From: Oscillospiraceae bacterium | GTDB taxonomy: Bacteria; Bacillota; Clostridia; Oscillospirales; Ruminococcaceae | Assembly: GCA_021769725.1 (NCBI GenBank) | Contig: JAETSI010000001.1 | Location: 1 to 64,000, forward strand | DNA: 64,000 bases | Direction: 5' to 3' | Translations under genes and position numbers: made by a program | Part shown: positions 32,612-42,313 of the stretch, one piece after another | Numbering within the stretch: position 1 is the stretch's first letter | How the letters are laid out: every line of letters starts with the position of its first letter | Notes under the pieces: model-generated | Databases searched by the model: none | What the model saw: only the letters and a program-made list of their open reading frames with translations | Told to the model about the DNA's origin: nothing

Positions 32612-34693
32612 TTATTTTGCACCTTCCATAACGGCAGAAAGGATTGCGTCATTCCATTTGAGCGTTCCACGGTTGAATATACCGAAACTCTGTTCACCAG
32701 AGGAAACGTTATTGTCCCAGATAAAGCACTTGATTCCCTGTTTTTTGGCGGCGCTGATGTAATATCTATAGTATTCCTGCCGAACTGATTCAGGAGCAGC
32801 ATTCACGCATCCGAATTCTCCGATGATAACGGGAGTTCCTTTATCGGTAAATTTCTGTTTCAGTTCTGCAAATTTAGTATCAAGTTCTGATTTGCCGCTG
32901 TCGCCGAATTCTGTAGACGAACCGTCAGAAAATTGCCACGGTGCATAGTAATGAACGGATACAATGACATTTCCTGCATTGGAAGGAACTATGACATCGT
33001 TGATTGCAGCAGTTTCGGCTGAAGCGGCGTATGATGTTATGATAAGTGAACGGCGAGAGTTGTTTCCTCCGGTTTTGCGGACAGTATCTACAAAGTCCTG
33101 TTCGTATTTTGCAATGACTGCTCTTTCATCAGGTGTACCGCCCATCCATTCGTTTGTGCTTCCGACAGTTCTGGGTTCGTTCATTCCCTCGAAGATAAGT
33201 CGGTCTCCGTAATCCATGAAATAAGATGATATCTGACTCCATATAGATTTCAGTTTTGCGCTGTCGGCGGCATATTCCGAATCCAGTGGCTCAAACCAGA
33301 TGTAGTCGTCATGATGCATATTCAGTATGACGAACATATCCTCATTGTAGGCATAATCTACAACTTCCTTTACACGGGCAAGCCAGTCGGCATCAATTGT
33401 ATCGCCGTTCATGTGCTCTCCCCACGTTACAGGAATACGTATTGAATTGAAGCCGGAATCCTTGACGGATTTTATCATTTCCTTTGTCGTTTTCAGATTT
33501 CCCCAGCCTGTTTCAGTGGACAGACCTGTTTTGCCTGTGTTATAGCTGTCAAGGGTGTTTCCGAGACACCATCCGACATTCATTGTTTTTACAATCTCGG
33601 AAGCAGTTCTGAAATCGCTGCTTTCCGCAGGAACTTCCGGATCGGGTGTGTTATCAGGCTGAACCGGTGCAGTATTTTCACTGCCGAGACTGTATTTGAC
33701 GGTTACAGAATCGAGAGTTACGGATGGCTGTTCGCTCCACCAGTAGCCAAGAATAAGCTCTCCATCCTTTGCGGCGTAAGCTTTTGCCTGAGCCGGGACG
33801 AACCATGTCAGTGATAAGGACGAGCTGTCGGTGAAAACTGCCGTGTCCGGAGACTGATATGATCCTGCCGAAGAATCGTAGCCGAAAGCTCCGGTGAATT
33901 TTCCGAGAGCTCCGGAGGAACTGATGTTATATACGATAGCTTCTGGAACAGCATTTTCCGGGAGAAATCCGGCTGTGGGAATTTTTATGCTGTTGTCTGC
34001 GTCATCAAATGAAACGCTTGTGCCTACGTTTTCGGTCACTGTGCCGTCAACGGGGATATCTGCTGTTCTGGTATAGGTGCATACAACATTTTCAATGCGG
34101 ATACTGGATGAATTTCCCCACCAGTAACCGAAAAGAAGATCACCGCCGGGAGAGATGTAGTCCTGTATCTGTCCTGGAACGTCCCATTTTATCTCGCCGT
34201 ATGTACCCTGAGTAGGCGATGTTATATTTTCTGACTGATACCAGCCTTCGTCAGTTGCTGCCGGACAGTCGCCTGTAACAGAGATACCGCATCCACCCTT
34301 GAATTCGCCGATATTGCTGCCGTCGGCAGAGTAGATTATAAAAGTGAACGACGTTACCTTGTCTCCATCTTGGATAAGATCTGCAAGAGGTATCTTAACG
34401 GTATTGCTGCCCTCTGTGTAACTAATAGTTTTGTTCAGAGTCACTTGTGAACCGCAGGAAGCCGTGACTGTCTCTCTTGGACTGATATGTTCTGTTGTCG
34501 GTTCTGTGGGAGCATCTGTTTTGGCTGCTGTAGTAGTGATCTCCATATTTCCTGAGATTTCTTCTTCTGATGATTTTTCTGTGGCAGAAACCGAAGAATC
34601 TTTTGGGGACGATGATGATTTTTTTCCTGAACAACCTGTTAGTGAAGCTGTAATTGCGGTCACCGTCAGGACTGCCATTAATTTTCTGCGCAT
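32612..34693 (-). CDS. GH5 (subfamily 4-like) endoglucanase lipoprotein with two beta-sandwich modules
   Basis: This 693-residue protein is an extracellular endo-beta-glucanase. Residues 1-21 are a lipoprotein signal (ITASLTGC, Cys21), then a Ser/Thr-rich linker to about 80. Two related modules of about 110 residues follow (about 85-210 and 222-335), each ending in a FGYWWG or LGYWWS motif; they look like carbohydrate-binding modules, family not assigned. The GH5 barrel spans about 365-690: NVGWCLGNTLDSY, GFNSIRIPVTWGEH, acid/base Glu506 in FEGMNEPR, HYYAPWQFSD, and nucleophile Glu626 in VIIGEFGCV. It lacks a dockerin, unlike the other large secreted enzymes here, so it is probably anchored in the cell membrane by its lipid. 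ATG 34693 follows AAAGGA. Confidence 0.93.
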   Translation of the reverse strand: MRRKLMAVLTVTAITASLTGCSGKKSSSSPKDSSVSATEKSSEEEISGNMEITTTAAKTDAPTEPTTEHISPRETVTASCGSQVTLNKTISYTEGSNTVKIPLADLIQDGDKVTSFTFIIYSADGSNIGEFKGGCGISVTGDCPAATDEGWYQSENITSPTQGTYGEIKWDVPGQIQDYISPGGDLLFGYWWGNSSSIRIENVVCTYTRTADIPVDGTVTENVGTSVSFDDADNSIKIPTAGFLPENAVPEAIVYNISSSGALGKFTGAFGYDSSAGSYQSPDTAVFTDSSSLSLTWFVPAQAKAYAAKDGELILGYWWSEQPSVTLDSVTVKYSLGSENTAPVQPDNTPDPEVPAESSDFRTASEIVKTMNVGWCLGNTLDSYNTGKTGLSTETGWGNLKTTKEMIKSVKDSGFNSIRIPVTWGEHMNGDTIDADWLARVKEVVDYAYNEDMFVILNMHHDDYIWFEPLDSEYAADSAKLKSIWSQISSYFMDYGDRLIFEGMNEPRTVGSTNEWMGGTPDERAVIAKYEQDFVDTVRKTGGNNSRRSLIITSYAASAETAAINDVIVPSNAGNVIVSVHYYAPWQFSDGSSTEFGDSGKSELDTKFAELKQKFTDKGTPVIIGEFGCVNAAPESVRQEYYRYYISAAKKQGIKCFIWDNNVSSGEQSFGIFNRGTLKWNDAILSAVMEGAK

Positions 34694-34724
34694 TTTTAAT
34701 TTCCTTTCATATCATAATGAACTT

Positions 34725-34753
34725 ATTATATCACTTTTTACCGATAATTGCAA
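34725..34753 (-). promoter_or_regulatory. Promoter of the GH5 gene
   Basis: Read on the minus strand: TTGCAA (34748-34753), 17-nt spacer, perfect TATAAT (34725-34730), 31 nt before the GH5 start codon. Confidence 0.65.
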
Positions 34754-34870
34754 TGTTTTCCGGCAGTAAAATAAATATTAATTGAAAATAAGAATTACAG
34801 AATTAATACCTGGATTCCAAAGAGACAGTGTTTCCTTAATAAGCAGTTATGAAAGAAAAAGCAAAAACAC

Positions 34871-34899
34871 TTGCATTTTCTGTCGATTTAGTATATAAT
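34871..34899 (+). promoter_or_regulatory. Promoter of the DUF1846 gene
   Basis: TTGCAT (34871-34876), 17-nt spacer, perfect TATAAT (34894-34899), 30 nt before the ATG at 34930. It rules out the in-frame ATG at 34849. Confidence 0.7.
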
Positions 34900-34929
34900 A
34901 AAAATATGAATTTCAGGAGGTCTTATTAT

Positions 34930-36393
34930 ATGAAAATAGGTTTTGATAATGAAAAATATCTGAAAATGCAGTCAGAGCATATCAGACAGCGTATTGCACA
35001 GTTCGGGGACAAGCTTTACCTTGAATTCGGCGGAAAGCTTTTTGACGACTTCCATGCTTCGAGAGTTCTTCCGGGATTTAAGCCGGACAGTAAACTACAG
35101 ATGCTTCTCCAGCTCAAGGATGAAGCTGAGATAGTAATTGTCATCAATGCCGGTGCTATTGAGAAAAACAAGGTCAGGAGCGATCTTGGCATCACATATG
35201 ACGTTGACGTTATCCGTCTTTATAACGTATTTACGAAGATCGGTCTTTACGTAAGCAGCGTGGTACTTACGCAGTATGAGGATCAGCCGCAGGCAGCAGC
35301 ATTCCAGAGCCGTCTTGAATCTCTGGGTATCAAGGTTTATCATCATTATCATATAAAAGGATATCCTTCCAATTTAAAGCTTATTATCAGTGACGAAGGT
35401 TACGGCAGAAATGACTATATCGAGACCTCACGCAGACTTGTTGTTATAACAGCCCCAGGTCCCGGAAGCGGAAAAATGGCTACTTGTTTGTCACAGCTTT
35501 ATCATGAGCACAAGAGGGGAGTAGATGCAGGATATGCTAAGTTTGAAACGTTCCCGATATGGAATCTTCCTCTGCGTCATCCCGTTAATATTGCCTATGA
35601 ATCGGCAACTTCTGATCTCAATGATGTTAATATGATTGATCCGTTCCATCTTGAAGCTTATGGAAAGACCACAGTCAATTATAACCGTGATGTAGAGATC
35701 TTCCCTGTGCTTAACGCTATGTTTGAGAAGATATTGGGCGAATCACCTTATAAATCTCCTACGGATATGGGCGTAAATATGGCTGGAAACTGCATTATTG
35801 ACGATGAAGCGGTGTGCGCAGCAGCAAAGGCTGAAATAATCCGCCGTTACTATATATCAAAGTGCGATTTTAAGAAAGGTCTTATTTCCGAAGAAGAAAC
35901 CATGAAGCAGGAGCTTTTCATGAAGCAGGCAGGTGTTACAGTTGATGACAGGCGTGTTGTTGCAGCCGCTCTTGCAAAGGAAGAAGAGACCGGAGCTCCG
36001 GCGGCTGCAATGGAACTCCACGACGGAACGATCCTTACCGGACGGACTTCGGAACTTTTAGGAGCAGTTTCAGCTCTTCTTCTCAATGCACTTAAATATT
36101 TCGGTGGCATTTCTGACGAGGTGCTTCTTATGTCGCCACATGTTATCGAACCTATTATGAATCTTAAGGTTCAGCATCTTGGAAACGCAAATCCACGTAT
36201 ACATACCGACGAAGCGCTCCTTGCACTGTCTATCTGTGCAAATACTGACGAAAATGCCAGAAAAGCAATGGATCAGATTTCAAAACTCCGTGGCTGTGAG
36301 GTGCATTCTACTGTTATCCTGTCGCAGGTGGACGAGAGGATATTCAAGCGTCTTGGAATAAATCTTACCTGTGAACCAAAATATCAGAGCTAA
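34930..36393 (+). CDS. DUF1846 domain protein
   Basis: The 487-residue protein matches the DUF1846 family over its full length, starting with MKIGFDNEKYLKMQSEHI and including the glycine-rich VVITAPGPGSGKMATCLSQL, which resembles a nucleotide-binding loop, and the conserved NMAGNCIIDDEAVC. Members are about 490-500 residues, cytoplasmic and common in Firmicutes. Their biochemical role is not established, so none is claimed here. The ATG at 34930 has CAGGAGG upstream; the region before it belongs to the promoter. It is monocistronic, followed by two hairpins. Confidence 0.9.
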   Translation: MKIGFDNEKYLKMQSEHIRQRIAQFGDKLYLEFGGKLFDDFHASRVLPGFKPDSKLQMLLQLKDEAEIVIVINAGAIEKNKVRSDLGITYDVDVIRLYNVFTKIGLYVSSVVLTQYEDQPQAAAFQSRLESLGIKVYHHYHIKGYPSNLKLIISDEGYGRNDYIETSRRLVVITAPGPGSGKMATCLSQLYHEHKRGVDAGYAKFETFPIWNLPLRHPVNIAYESATSDLNDVNMIDPFHLEAYGKTTVNYNRDVEIFPVLNAMFEKILGESPYKSPTDMGVNMAGNCIIDDEAVCAAAKAEIIRRYYISKCDFKKGLISEEETMKQELFMKQAGVTVDDRRVVAAALAKEEETGAPAAAMELHDGTILTGRTSELLGAVSALLLNALKYFGGISDEVLLMSPHVIEPIMNLKVQHLGNANPRIHTDEALLALSICANTDENARKAMDQISKLRGCEVHSTVILSQVDERIFKRLGINLTCEPKYQS

Positions 36394-36400
36394 TGTTAAT

Positions 36401-36475
36401 AGCCTGTTTAGTATCTCTCTGCTCTCGGCAAAATTTTGATCGAAAATCCGCACACATCGAGATACAAAACAGGCT
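36401..36475 (+). repeat. Intergenic hairpin repeat (AGCCTGTT type)
   Basis: AGCCTGTTTAGTATCTC (36401-36417) pairs with GAGATACAAAACAGGCT (36459-36475) at 16 of 17 positions around a 41-nt loop that itself contains the palindrome AAAATTTTGATCGAAAAT. The left arm recurs alone at 21041-21057. It lies just after the DUF1846 gene. Confidence 0.55.
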
Positions 36476-36479
36476 CTAA

Positions 36480-36518
36480 GGCAGCACTGCGCAATATTTG
36501 TGCGGTGCTGCTTTGATT
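36480..36518 (+). terminator. Hairpin terminator, intergenic palindrome copy 3
   Basis: GCAGCAC-T-GCGCA (36481-36493) pairs with TGTGC-G-GTGCTGC (36499-36511), followed by TTTGATTTTAT. It can terminate the DUF1846 transcript and has the same layout as the repeats at 9341, 23248 and 49340. Confidence 0.6.
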
Positions 36519-36630
36519 TTATAAGACGCATTATTGCCAATGTGTAAATCCGGGGAATGATCTGTCACATATTTATCAGACAGGTGAAAGAATATTCACG
36601 AAAGCTTTTCTTAAATTCTACATAACCTGC
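36519..36630. other. Spacer upstream of the HtrA gene
   Basis: This is the remainder of the gene-free stretch 36394-36711. I see no ORF, RNA or strong palindrome between the terminator and the weak promoter of the protease gene. Confidence 0.5.
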
Positions 36631-36659
36631 TTAATAATATCACAAAGGGCAGGTATAAT
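36631..36659 (+). promoter_or_regulatory. Possible promoter of the HtrA gene
   Basis: Perfect TATAAT (36654-36659) with a poor -35 (TTAATA, 36631-36636) at 17-nt spacing. Transcription would start near 36666, so a start codon at 36667 would be leaderless. A weak -35 may mean activator control. Confidence 0.45.
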
Positions 36660-36711
36660 ATAGACAATGAATGAGGGAAACCTCAAAATAATGAAAGGAA
36701 TCGTGAATAAC

Positions 36712-37998
36712 ATGAATGAATACAATATGGAAAACTTTGAAAATCAGGAAAATGTCAATGAAAATCCCTTTGCTGCCGCACAGGCTAAGAGAAAGAAGAA
36801 GCACACCGGGCTTAAAATAACTGCACTTCTTATGGCTTTTACAATGGTATCCGGTGGTTCTGTAATGGCATACCGCAGTATTGCAGGCGAAAATGATTAT
36901 TCCGTTTCGCAGCCGGAGAACAATCACGAAGAAACCTCGGAAAAATCAAAGTCAGTCGCAAAGCCAATGAGCATTATCAATGCGAAAGACATAGGAAGCG
37001 ATGCACTTTCTACGGAGGACATCGTTGAAAAGTCGCTGCCGTCTGTTGTTGGTATCAAGTCGGAATTCACTGTCCAGAATCCGTCCGGAAGCTATTATTA
37101 TGGATTCGGTGGTAATATGCCGTCGTCATCTGAGGCGACTTCGACCGGTACAGGCGTTATTATTACTGAGGACGGATATGTTGTAACAAATGCTCATGTA
37201 ATTTATGACAGCCAGTACGGGGCAGGGCTTTCTGAGAAAATTTCCGTTCTTGTAAGTGACGGCGAAAGTTATGATGCAGAAGTGGTCGGATATGATACGG
37301 ACTGCGATATTGCCGTGCTGAAAATAGATGCAAAAGATCTTGTTCCGGCAGAGTTCGGAGACAGTGACAGTCTGAAGCTCGGAGAACCGGTAACAGCTAT
37401 CGGAAATCCGCTGGGATTTGATCTTATGAATACCGTTACAAGCGGTATCGTATCAGGGCTAAACCGTCAGATCATCATAAACGACAAGGAAATGACGCTT
37501 TTGCAGACCGACGCCGCAATCAATTCAGGAAATTCCGGAGGCCCGCTTATTAATAAGTATGGTCAGGTTATTGGAATTAATTCTTCTAAAATGAGCGCTT
37601 CCTATTCGGAAACTTCAATCGAAGGTATAGGTTTTGCGATCCCATCCAACGAAGTATCAAAAATTGTGGATGATCTTATGGAATACGGTTATGTTACAGG
37701 CAGACCTCAGCTTGGTATAAACTGTCAGGATGTTACCGAGAATGTTTCACAGATGTATGATCTTCCGTTAGGCGTTTATGTTATTTCTGTAAGTGAGAAC
37801 AGTGCTGCTGAAAAAGCGGGTCTTGAAACGGGCGATATTATTACTGAGGTTGACGGTGAAGAGGTCAAGTCTTATTCGGAACTGAATGCAAAGAAAAATC
37901 TTCATGAAGCAGGAGACGAAATCAAGCTTACTTATGTAAGAAAAGGCGAGACCAGAACTGCCGAAGTTGTTCTTGACGAGAATAAGAACAGTGATTGA
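36712..37998 (+). CDS. HtrA/DegP-type serine protease with one PDZ domain
   Basis: This is a membrane-anchored quality-control protease of the S1C family. From the ATG at 36712 it has 428 residues: a cytoplasmic tail ending in AKRKKKH, one membrane segment (LKITALLMAFTMVSGGSVMA), a Ser/Glu-rich spacer, the trypsin-like domain with His162 (VVTNAHVI), Asp199 (DTDCDIAVLKI) and Ser275 (AINSGNSGGPL), and a C-terminal PDZ domain (LPLGVYVISVSENSAAEKAG). The start is uncertain: GTG at 36703 has better spacing to AAAGGA, whereas an ATG at 36667 coincides with the predicted transcription start. Catalytic residues are intact. Confidence 0.93.
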   Translation: MNEYNMENFENQENVNENPFAAAQAKRKKKHTGLKITALLMAFTMVSGGSVMAYRSIAGENDYSVSQPENNHEETSEKSKSVAKPMSIINAKDIGSDALSTEDIVEKSLPSVVGIKSEFTVQNPSGSYYYGFGGNMPSSSEATSTGTGVIITEDGYVVTNAHVIYDSQYGAGLSEKISVLVSDGESYDAEVVGYDTDCDIAVLKIDAKDLVPAEFGDSDSLKLGEPVTAIGNPLGFDLMNTVTSGIVSGLNRQIIINDKEMTLLQTDAAINSGNSGGPLINKYGQVIGINSSKMSASYSETSIEGIGFAIPSNEVSKIVDDLMEYGYVTGRPQLGINCQDVTENVSQMYDLPLGVYVISVSENSAAEKAGLETGDIITEVDGEEVKSYSELNAKKNLHEAGDEIKLTYVRKGETRTAEVVLDENKNSD

Positions 37999-38009
37999 AA
38001 AAATATTAG

Positions 38010-38036
38010 GCATCCGCTGCGGCGGATGCTTTTTTA
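38010..38036 (+). terminator. Terminator of the HtrA gene
   Basis: Perfect stem GCATCCGC (38010-38017) / GCGGATGC (38022-38029) with a 4-nt loop and TTTTTT. Confidence 0.85.
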
Positions 38037-38113
38037 TCAGTGCTAATTGACTAATCGTGTGTGTGATTGTATTCAAAAAGCACAAAATATCAGTTAATGA
38101 GTATTATATATCA

Positions 38114-38142
38114 TTGAAATGTTCATGTTTTTTCTGTATAAT
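38114..38142 (+). promoter_or_regulatory. Promoter of the pectate lyase gene
   Basis: TTGAAA (38114-38119), 17-nt spacer, perfect TATAAT (38137-38142). The leader of about 90 nt contains a small ATCCG/CGGAT hairpin near 38171. Confidence 0.65.
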
Positions 38143-38238
38143 ATAAACAATGAATGAAACGAAAGAATAAAGATCCGGCGAACGGATAAAAGTGTACACA
38201 TTATATTTTTATTTTAAATTTTATTATGGAGGAATATT

Positions 38239-41200
38239 ATGAGAAATCTTATTATGAAGAAGAGAATTGCTTCTGTTGCAGCAGCAGCCGTAATGAGTGT
38301 AACAGCTGTTGCAGGATCTGTCGGCGGTATGAATGTTATCATGACTGATAACAGCTCTATTACAGCTTTTGCAGCAGAAAGCAGTGTTAAGTTTATTCAG
38401 ACAGTCGGCTACGGCGAGGCAATGTATGCTACATGGTCTTCCGTTACAGGAGCTTCCGGCTACAACGTTTATGTTGATGGAACTCAGATTGATTCCATGC
38501 TTATCAGACAGTATCCGGGTTATATGAGAGCAGATGCTGTTGGTCTTAAATCAGGCAGCCATACAATGAAAGTTGTTCCTATTATAAACGGCAAAGAGGA
38601 TTCCTCTAAGGCCGCTGAAACGACGGCAGCTGCCTATGCTCATGACCGAACCGGTTTCGGCTGGGTAAACGGTACATCTTCCGGAGCTTACAATGAAGAT
38701 GGTACTCTTAAATCAAATGCCATTGTTGTTTATGTTACAGACGCAAATAAAGACAACGTTAAGGCAAGCATTGATTCAACAGGCGAGGGCGCAGCTGAAA
38801 TTACCGGAATTCAGAATATTATTTTAGGCTACAAAAAAGGCAAGGAATCAAGACCGCTTTGTGTAAGATTTATCGGCAATATTACTGATCCTGCCAATAT
38901 GCCAAGCGGCGATCTTATGGTTGATACGGTTAAAGCAGGTCTTACAATCGAGGGTATAGGAAACGATACTGTTTTCAATGGTTTTGGTCTTGTTATGAAG
39001 AACAGCTCAAACGTGGAAGTGAGAAATATCGGTTTCATGAACTGCAACAGCAGCGAGGGCGATGACTGCGGACTTCAGCAGAAAAACGATCACGTCTGGG
39101 TTCATAACTGCGATTTCTTCTATGGCGACGCAGGAAGCGATGCCGATCAGGCCAAGGGCGACGGAGCTCTTGATACAAAGACTTCAACTTATATAACTCA
39201 TTCATACAATCATTTCTGGGATAACGGAAAGTGCAATCTTCAGGGAATGAAGAGCGAAAGCACTGAAAATTATATTACTTATCACCATAACTGGTATGAT
39301 CACTCTGATTCACGTCATCCGAGAATCAGAACCTGTTCTGTTCATATCTACAATAACTATTTCGATGGAAACGCTAAATACGGCGTCGGTGTAACAATGG
39401 GCGCATCTGCTTTCGTTGAGAATAACTATTTCAGAAACTGCAAATATCCTATGCTCATTTCCAAGCAGGGTTCTGACGATATTACAGGCGGAACTTTCTC
39501 CGGCGAGGACGGCGGAATTATAAAGTCCTTCGGAAATTATATCACAGGTGCAAAGGCTTATACTACATATAAGGACAATGCAACGGATTTCGACGCTTAT
39601 GAGGTCTCAAGCGCTAAGGAGACTATTCCGTCAAGTGTAAAAGCAAAACAAGGCGGAGTTGCTTATAACAATTTTGATACATCAAGTGTTATGTACAGTT
39701 ATACTCCCGATAATGCAGATGATGTTCCAACAAATGTTACAGCTAAGGCAGGACGTGTTGACGGCGGCGACTTCAAGTGGACTTTCAATAACGCCGTTGA
39801 TGACGAAAGCTATGCAGTAAATAACGAACTCAAGGCAGCTCTCGTAAGCTATAAGCCGACTGTAGTAGCTATAGGAAGTGGATTTAAAGAGGATACAGGC
39901 AACCAGCCTGTAGTTACAACTATTACGACTACAACGCAGAAGCCTGTAACAACGACTACAACAAAAACTTCGTCAGATAATCCCTCAAATCCGACGGCAG
40001 GCAGTCAGGTGCACGATTTTACAGCCAACGGAATTTCAAGCAGTTTTTACACAATCACAGGCAACCTCTCAACTTCAAAGGGAACTGTAAACTATGCCGG
40101 CAAGGTACTTACACAGTGCCTGAAAATGGAATCAGCTACTTCTATAGGTTTTAATGCAGCTTCTGCAGGAAAACTTACTCTTGTATTTGCAGAGCCTGCC
40201 GCAACAATAAAGGTAGACGGTACGAAATATACGTCTTCCGGAGACGGTATAATTACTGTTAATGTTGCATCCGGTTCACATACCGTAACAAAGGCAGATT
40301 CAGCTAATCTTTTCTATATGGTATACAGCGGAGACGGTTCGGCTCCCATTGTTACTACCACATCTTCAAAAGTTCCTTCAAGTCAGACAACGACTACAAC
40401 AGTAAAGCCTATTGTAACAAATCCACCTGCTGTTACCCCTGGAGATATTAAGGTTGTATATGCCGGCGGTTGGAACGAGATGGCATATATCGTATGCTCC
40501 GGTCTCAGTGATGCAGATGTAAAGGGTGTTTCATACAGCGGTGCATCTTCCGGAACGCTTACCGGTGACGATTTTGAGTATCTCGTAAGAGATACGGATG
40601 CAGGTCTCCGTGTTGATCTTCTTGGACTGAAACCCGGCACATATTCAATTACCCTTGAAACTTCAAAGGGAACGGTTACACAGCCCGGTATCGTTGTAGG
40701 TGCTCAGGACAGGTCAGGTTATGCACACTTTAATTATGATGAGGGTGTAGGCGCTTATACGGACGGCGGTACACTTAAGGCAAATGCAAAGATACTTTAC
40801 ATCACAGACGAAAACAAGGACACGATTACCCTCACTTCAAAGGACGGAACGTCGGTTACAGGCATCGGAAATATCCTTAATTCTGTAGGTCAGGACACCG
40901 GCAACGGCAAGACCTCTAACGGTGGAACGCCTAATTCAAATAAGGGTATCATCAAAAAGATTGCAGAGGACGGAACACCTCTTGTTATCAGAATCGTGGG
41001 CAATGTTACAGCTCCTGAGGGACTTACCGAGTTTGATTCTACCGGCAACGGCGGTTCAGTAGGTGATAACGGCTTTATGGCAAGAATGAAGTCCGGTAAG
41101 AATATCACTATCGAGGGTGTTGGCAACGATGCTACTGTAAACGGATGGGGTTTTCACTTTATGTGTGAGTCCGCTGCTCCAGAGTTTGGAAAGAGCTTTG

Positions 41201-42216
41201 AAGTAAGAAATATTGCATTCAGAAATGTTCCCGAGGACTGTATTGGTATGGAAGGCGTACAGGAGGGAACAGAAATTACGGCGTCTGTTGAAAGATGCTG
41301 GATCCATAATTGTGAATTCTATGTGCCCAAGATTTCAAATCCTGCCGAGAGTGACAAGGCAGAGGGCGACGGCGCCTGCGACTTCAAGCGTGGACAGTAT
41401 TTCACAAACAGCTACTGCTATTATGAGGGATATCACAAGACAAATTTGGTAGGATCATCAGATTCAAGTCTTCAGTATCATCTGACATATCATCACAACT
41501 ATTGGAAAAACTGCGAATCAAGAGGTCCTCTTGCACGTCAGGCAGATATCCATATGTACAACAATGTATATGACGGTCAGTCAAGCTACTGCCAGAATCC
41601 GAGAGCAAACGCTTACATTTTCTCAGAATACAACGCATTTGTAAATGAATGTAAAGATCCCGGCGTACTTGCGTCAGGCGGCGTAATCAAGAGTTTTAAC
41701 GATGCTTTTATCAGCCTTAAGAAAGGCGCAGAGCAGGAAGCTACGATAGTTTCAAGCAGAACGGAAAAAGTCAGCAGTGCAAACAAATATGCAGGTTTTG
41801 AGATGGATTCTTCAATCTCGTATATCCCGTCCGGAGCTTATCAGATAACTGAAAAAACCGGGGATGCACTTTACACAGCCCTTGCAGAACAGTTTGAAAC
41901 AGACGGCGGATGCATGGACAATATGAAGATAACTTCAGGTGATGTTATTATAACACCTCCTGACAATCCGGAAACCGGTCTTGCAGGCGACGCAGATTGT
42001 GACGGCAAAATATATCTGAATGATGCAGTTCTTATTATGCAGGCAATCGGAAATCCTGATGCATACGGCGAAAACGGAACAGAAGCAACACATATTACAG
42101 CAAAAGGAATCGAAAACGGCGACGTTGCAAACAAGGGCGATTTGCTTACAAATGCAGATGCTCTTGCTGTTCAGAAATATCTGCTTCACATTATAACAGC
42201 ACTCCCCGAGTCATAA
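38239..42216 (+). CDS. Secreted double-PL1 pectate lyase with dockerin
   Basis: The 1325-residue secreted protein is built from two lyase units. After a signal peptide (basic start, hydrophobic core to about 28; the signal-like region ends near AFAAE at 46) come an FN3-like module (about 48-130), a first PL1 beta-helix (about 135-440, with VWVHNCDFFYGDAG, KGDGALDTKTSTYITHSYN and DSRHPRIRTCSVHIYNNYF), a Thr-rich linker, and a beta-module (about 590-697) like those attached to other pectate lyases, perhaps CBM77. A second linker, a second FN3-like module and a second, diverged PL1 helix (about 824-1190, with KAEGDGACDFKRGQYFTNSY) follow. A type-I dockerin (about 1249-1325) joins it to a cellulosome. 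The ATG follows TGGAGG. The enzyme would cleave pectate to unsaturated oligomers, the kind of product used by the GH105 locus. Confidence 0.92.
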   Translation: MRNLIMKKRIASVAAAAVMSVTAVAGSVGGMNVIMTDNSSITAFAAESSVKFIQTVGYGEAMYATWSSVTGASGYNVYVDGTQIDSMLIRQYPGYMRADAVGLKSGSHTMKVVPIINGKEDSSKAAETTAAAYAHDRTGFGWVNGTSSGAYNEDGTLKSNAIVVYVTDANKDNVKASIDSTGEGAAEITGIQNIILGYKKGKESRPLCVRFIGNITDPANMPSGDLMVDTVKAGLTIEGIGNDTVFNGFGLVMKNSSNVEVRNIGFMNCNSSEGDDCGLQQKNDHVWVHNCDFFYGDAGSDADQAKGDGALDTKTSTYITHSYNHFWDNGKCNLQGMKSESTENYITYHHNWYDHSDSRHPRIRTCSVHIYNNYFDGNAKYGVGVTMGASAFVENNYFRNCKYPMLISKQGSDDITGGTFSGEDGGIIKSFGNYITGAKAYTTYKDNATDFDAYEVSSAKETIPSSVKAKQGGVAYNNFDTSSVMYSYTPDNADDVPTNVTAKAGRVDGGDFKWTFNNAVDDESYAVNNELKAALVSYKPTVVAIGSGFKEDTGNQPVVTTITTTTQKPVTTTTTKTSSDNPSNPTAGSQVHDFTANGISSSFYTITGNLSTSKGTVNYAGKVLTQCLKMESATSIGFNAASAGKLTLVFAEPAATIKVDGTKYTSSGDGIITVNVASGSHTVTKADSANLFYMVYSGDGSAPIVTTTSSKVPSSQTTTTTVKPIVTNPPAVTPGDIKVVYAGGWNEMAYIVCSGLSDADVKGVSYSGASSGTLTGDDFEYLVRDTDAGLRVDLLGLKPGTYSITLETSKGTVTQPGIVVGAQDRSGYAHFNYDEGVGAYTDGGTLKANAKILYITDENKDTITLTSKDGTSVTGIGNILNSVGQDTGNGKTSNGGTPNSNKGIIKKIAEDGTPLVIRIVGNVTAPEGLTEFDSTGNGGSVGDNGFMARMKSGKNITIEGVGNDATVNGWGFHFMCESAAPEFGKSFEVRNIAFRNVPEDCIGMEGVQEGTEITASVERCWIHNCEFYVPKISNPAESDKAEGDGACDFKRGQYFTNSYCYYEGYHKTNLVGSSDSSLQYHLTYHHNYWKNCESRGPLARQADIHMYNNVYDGQSSYCQNPRANAYIFSEYNAFVNECKDPGVLASGGVIKSFNDAFISLKKGAEQEATIVSSRTEKVSSANKYAGFEMDSSISYIPSGAYQITEKTGDALYTALAEQFETDGGCMDNMKITSGDVIITPPDNPETGLAGDADCDGKIYLNDAVLIMQAIGNPDAYGENGTEATHITAKGIENGDVANKGDLLTNADALAVQKYLLHIITALPES

Positions 42217-42253
42217 TTGATTTGGGTTCCCCTAAAAAATATAATGGTACACG

Positions 42254-42283
42254 GAAACAGGAGTCCTGACGGGCTCCTGTTTC
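42254..42283. terminator. Bidirectional terminator between pectate lyase and hpt
   Basis: Perfect 10-bp stem GAAACAGGAG (42254-42263) / CTCCTGTTTC (42274-42283). The genes are convergent. The T-rich part is within the stem arm. Confidence 0.65.
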
Positions 42284-42313
42284 TGCTTATTCAAAGAAAA
42301 ACGCTGATTCTGC

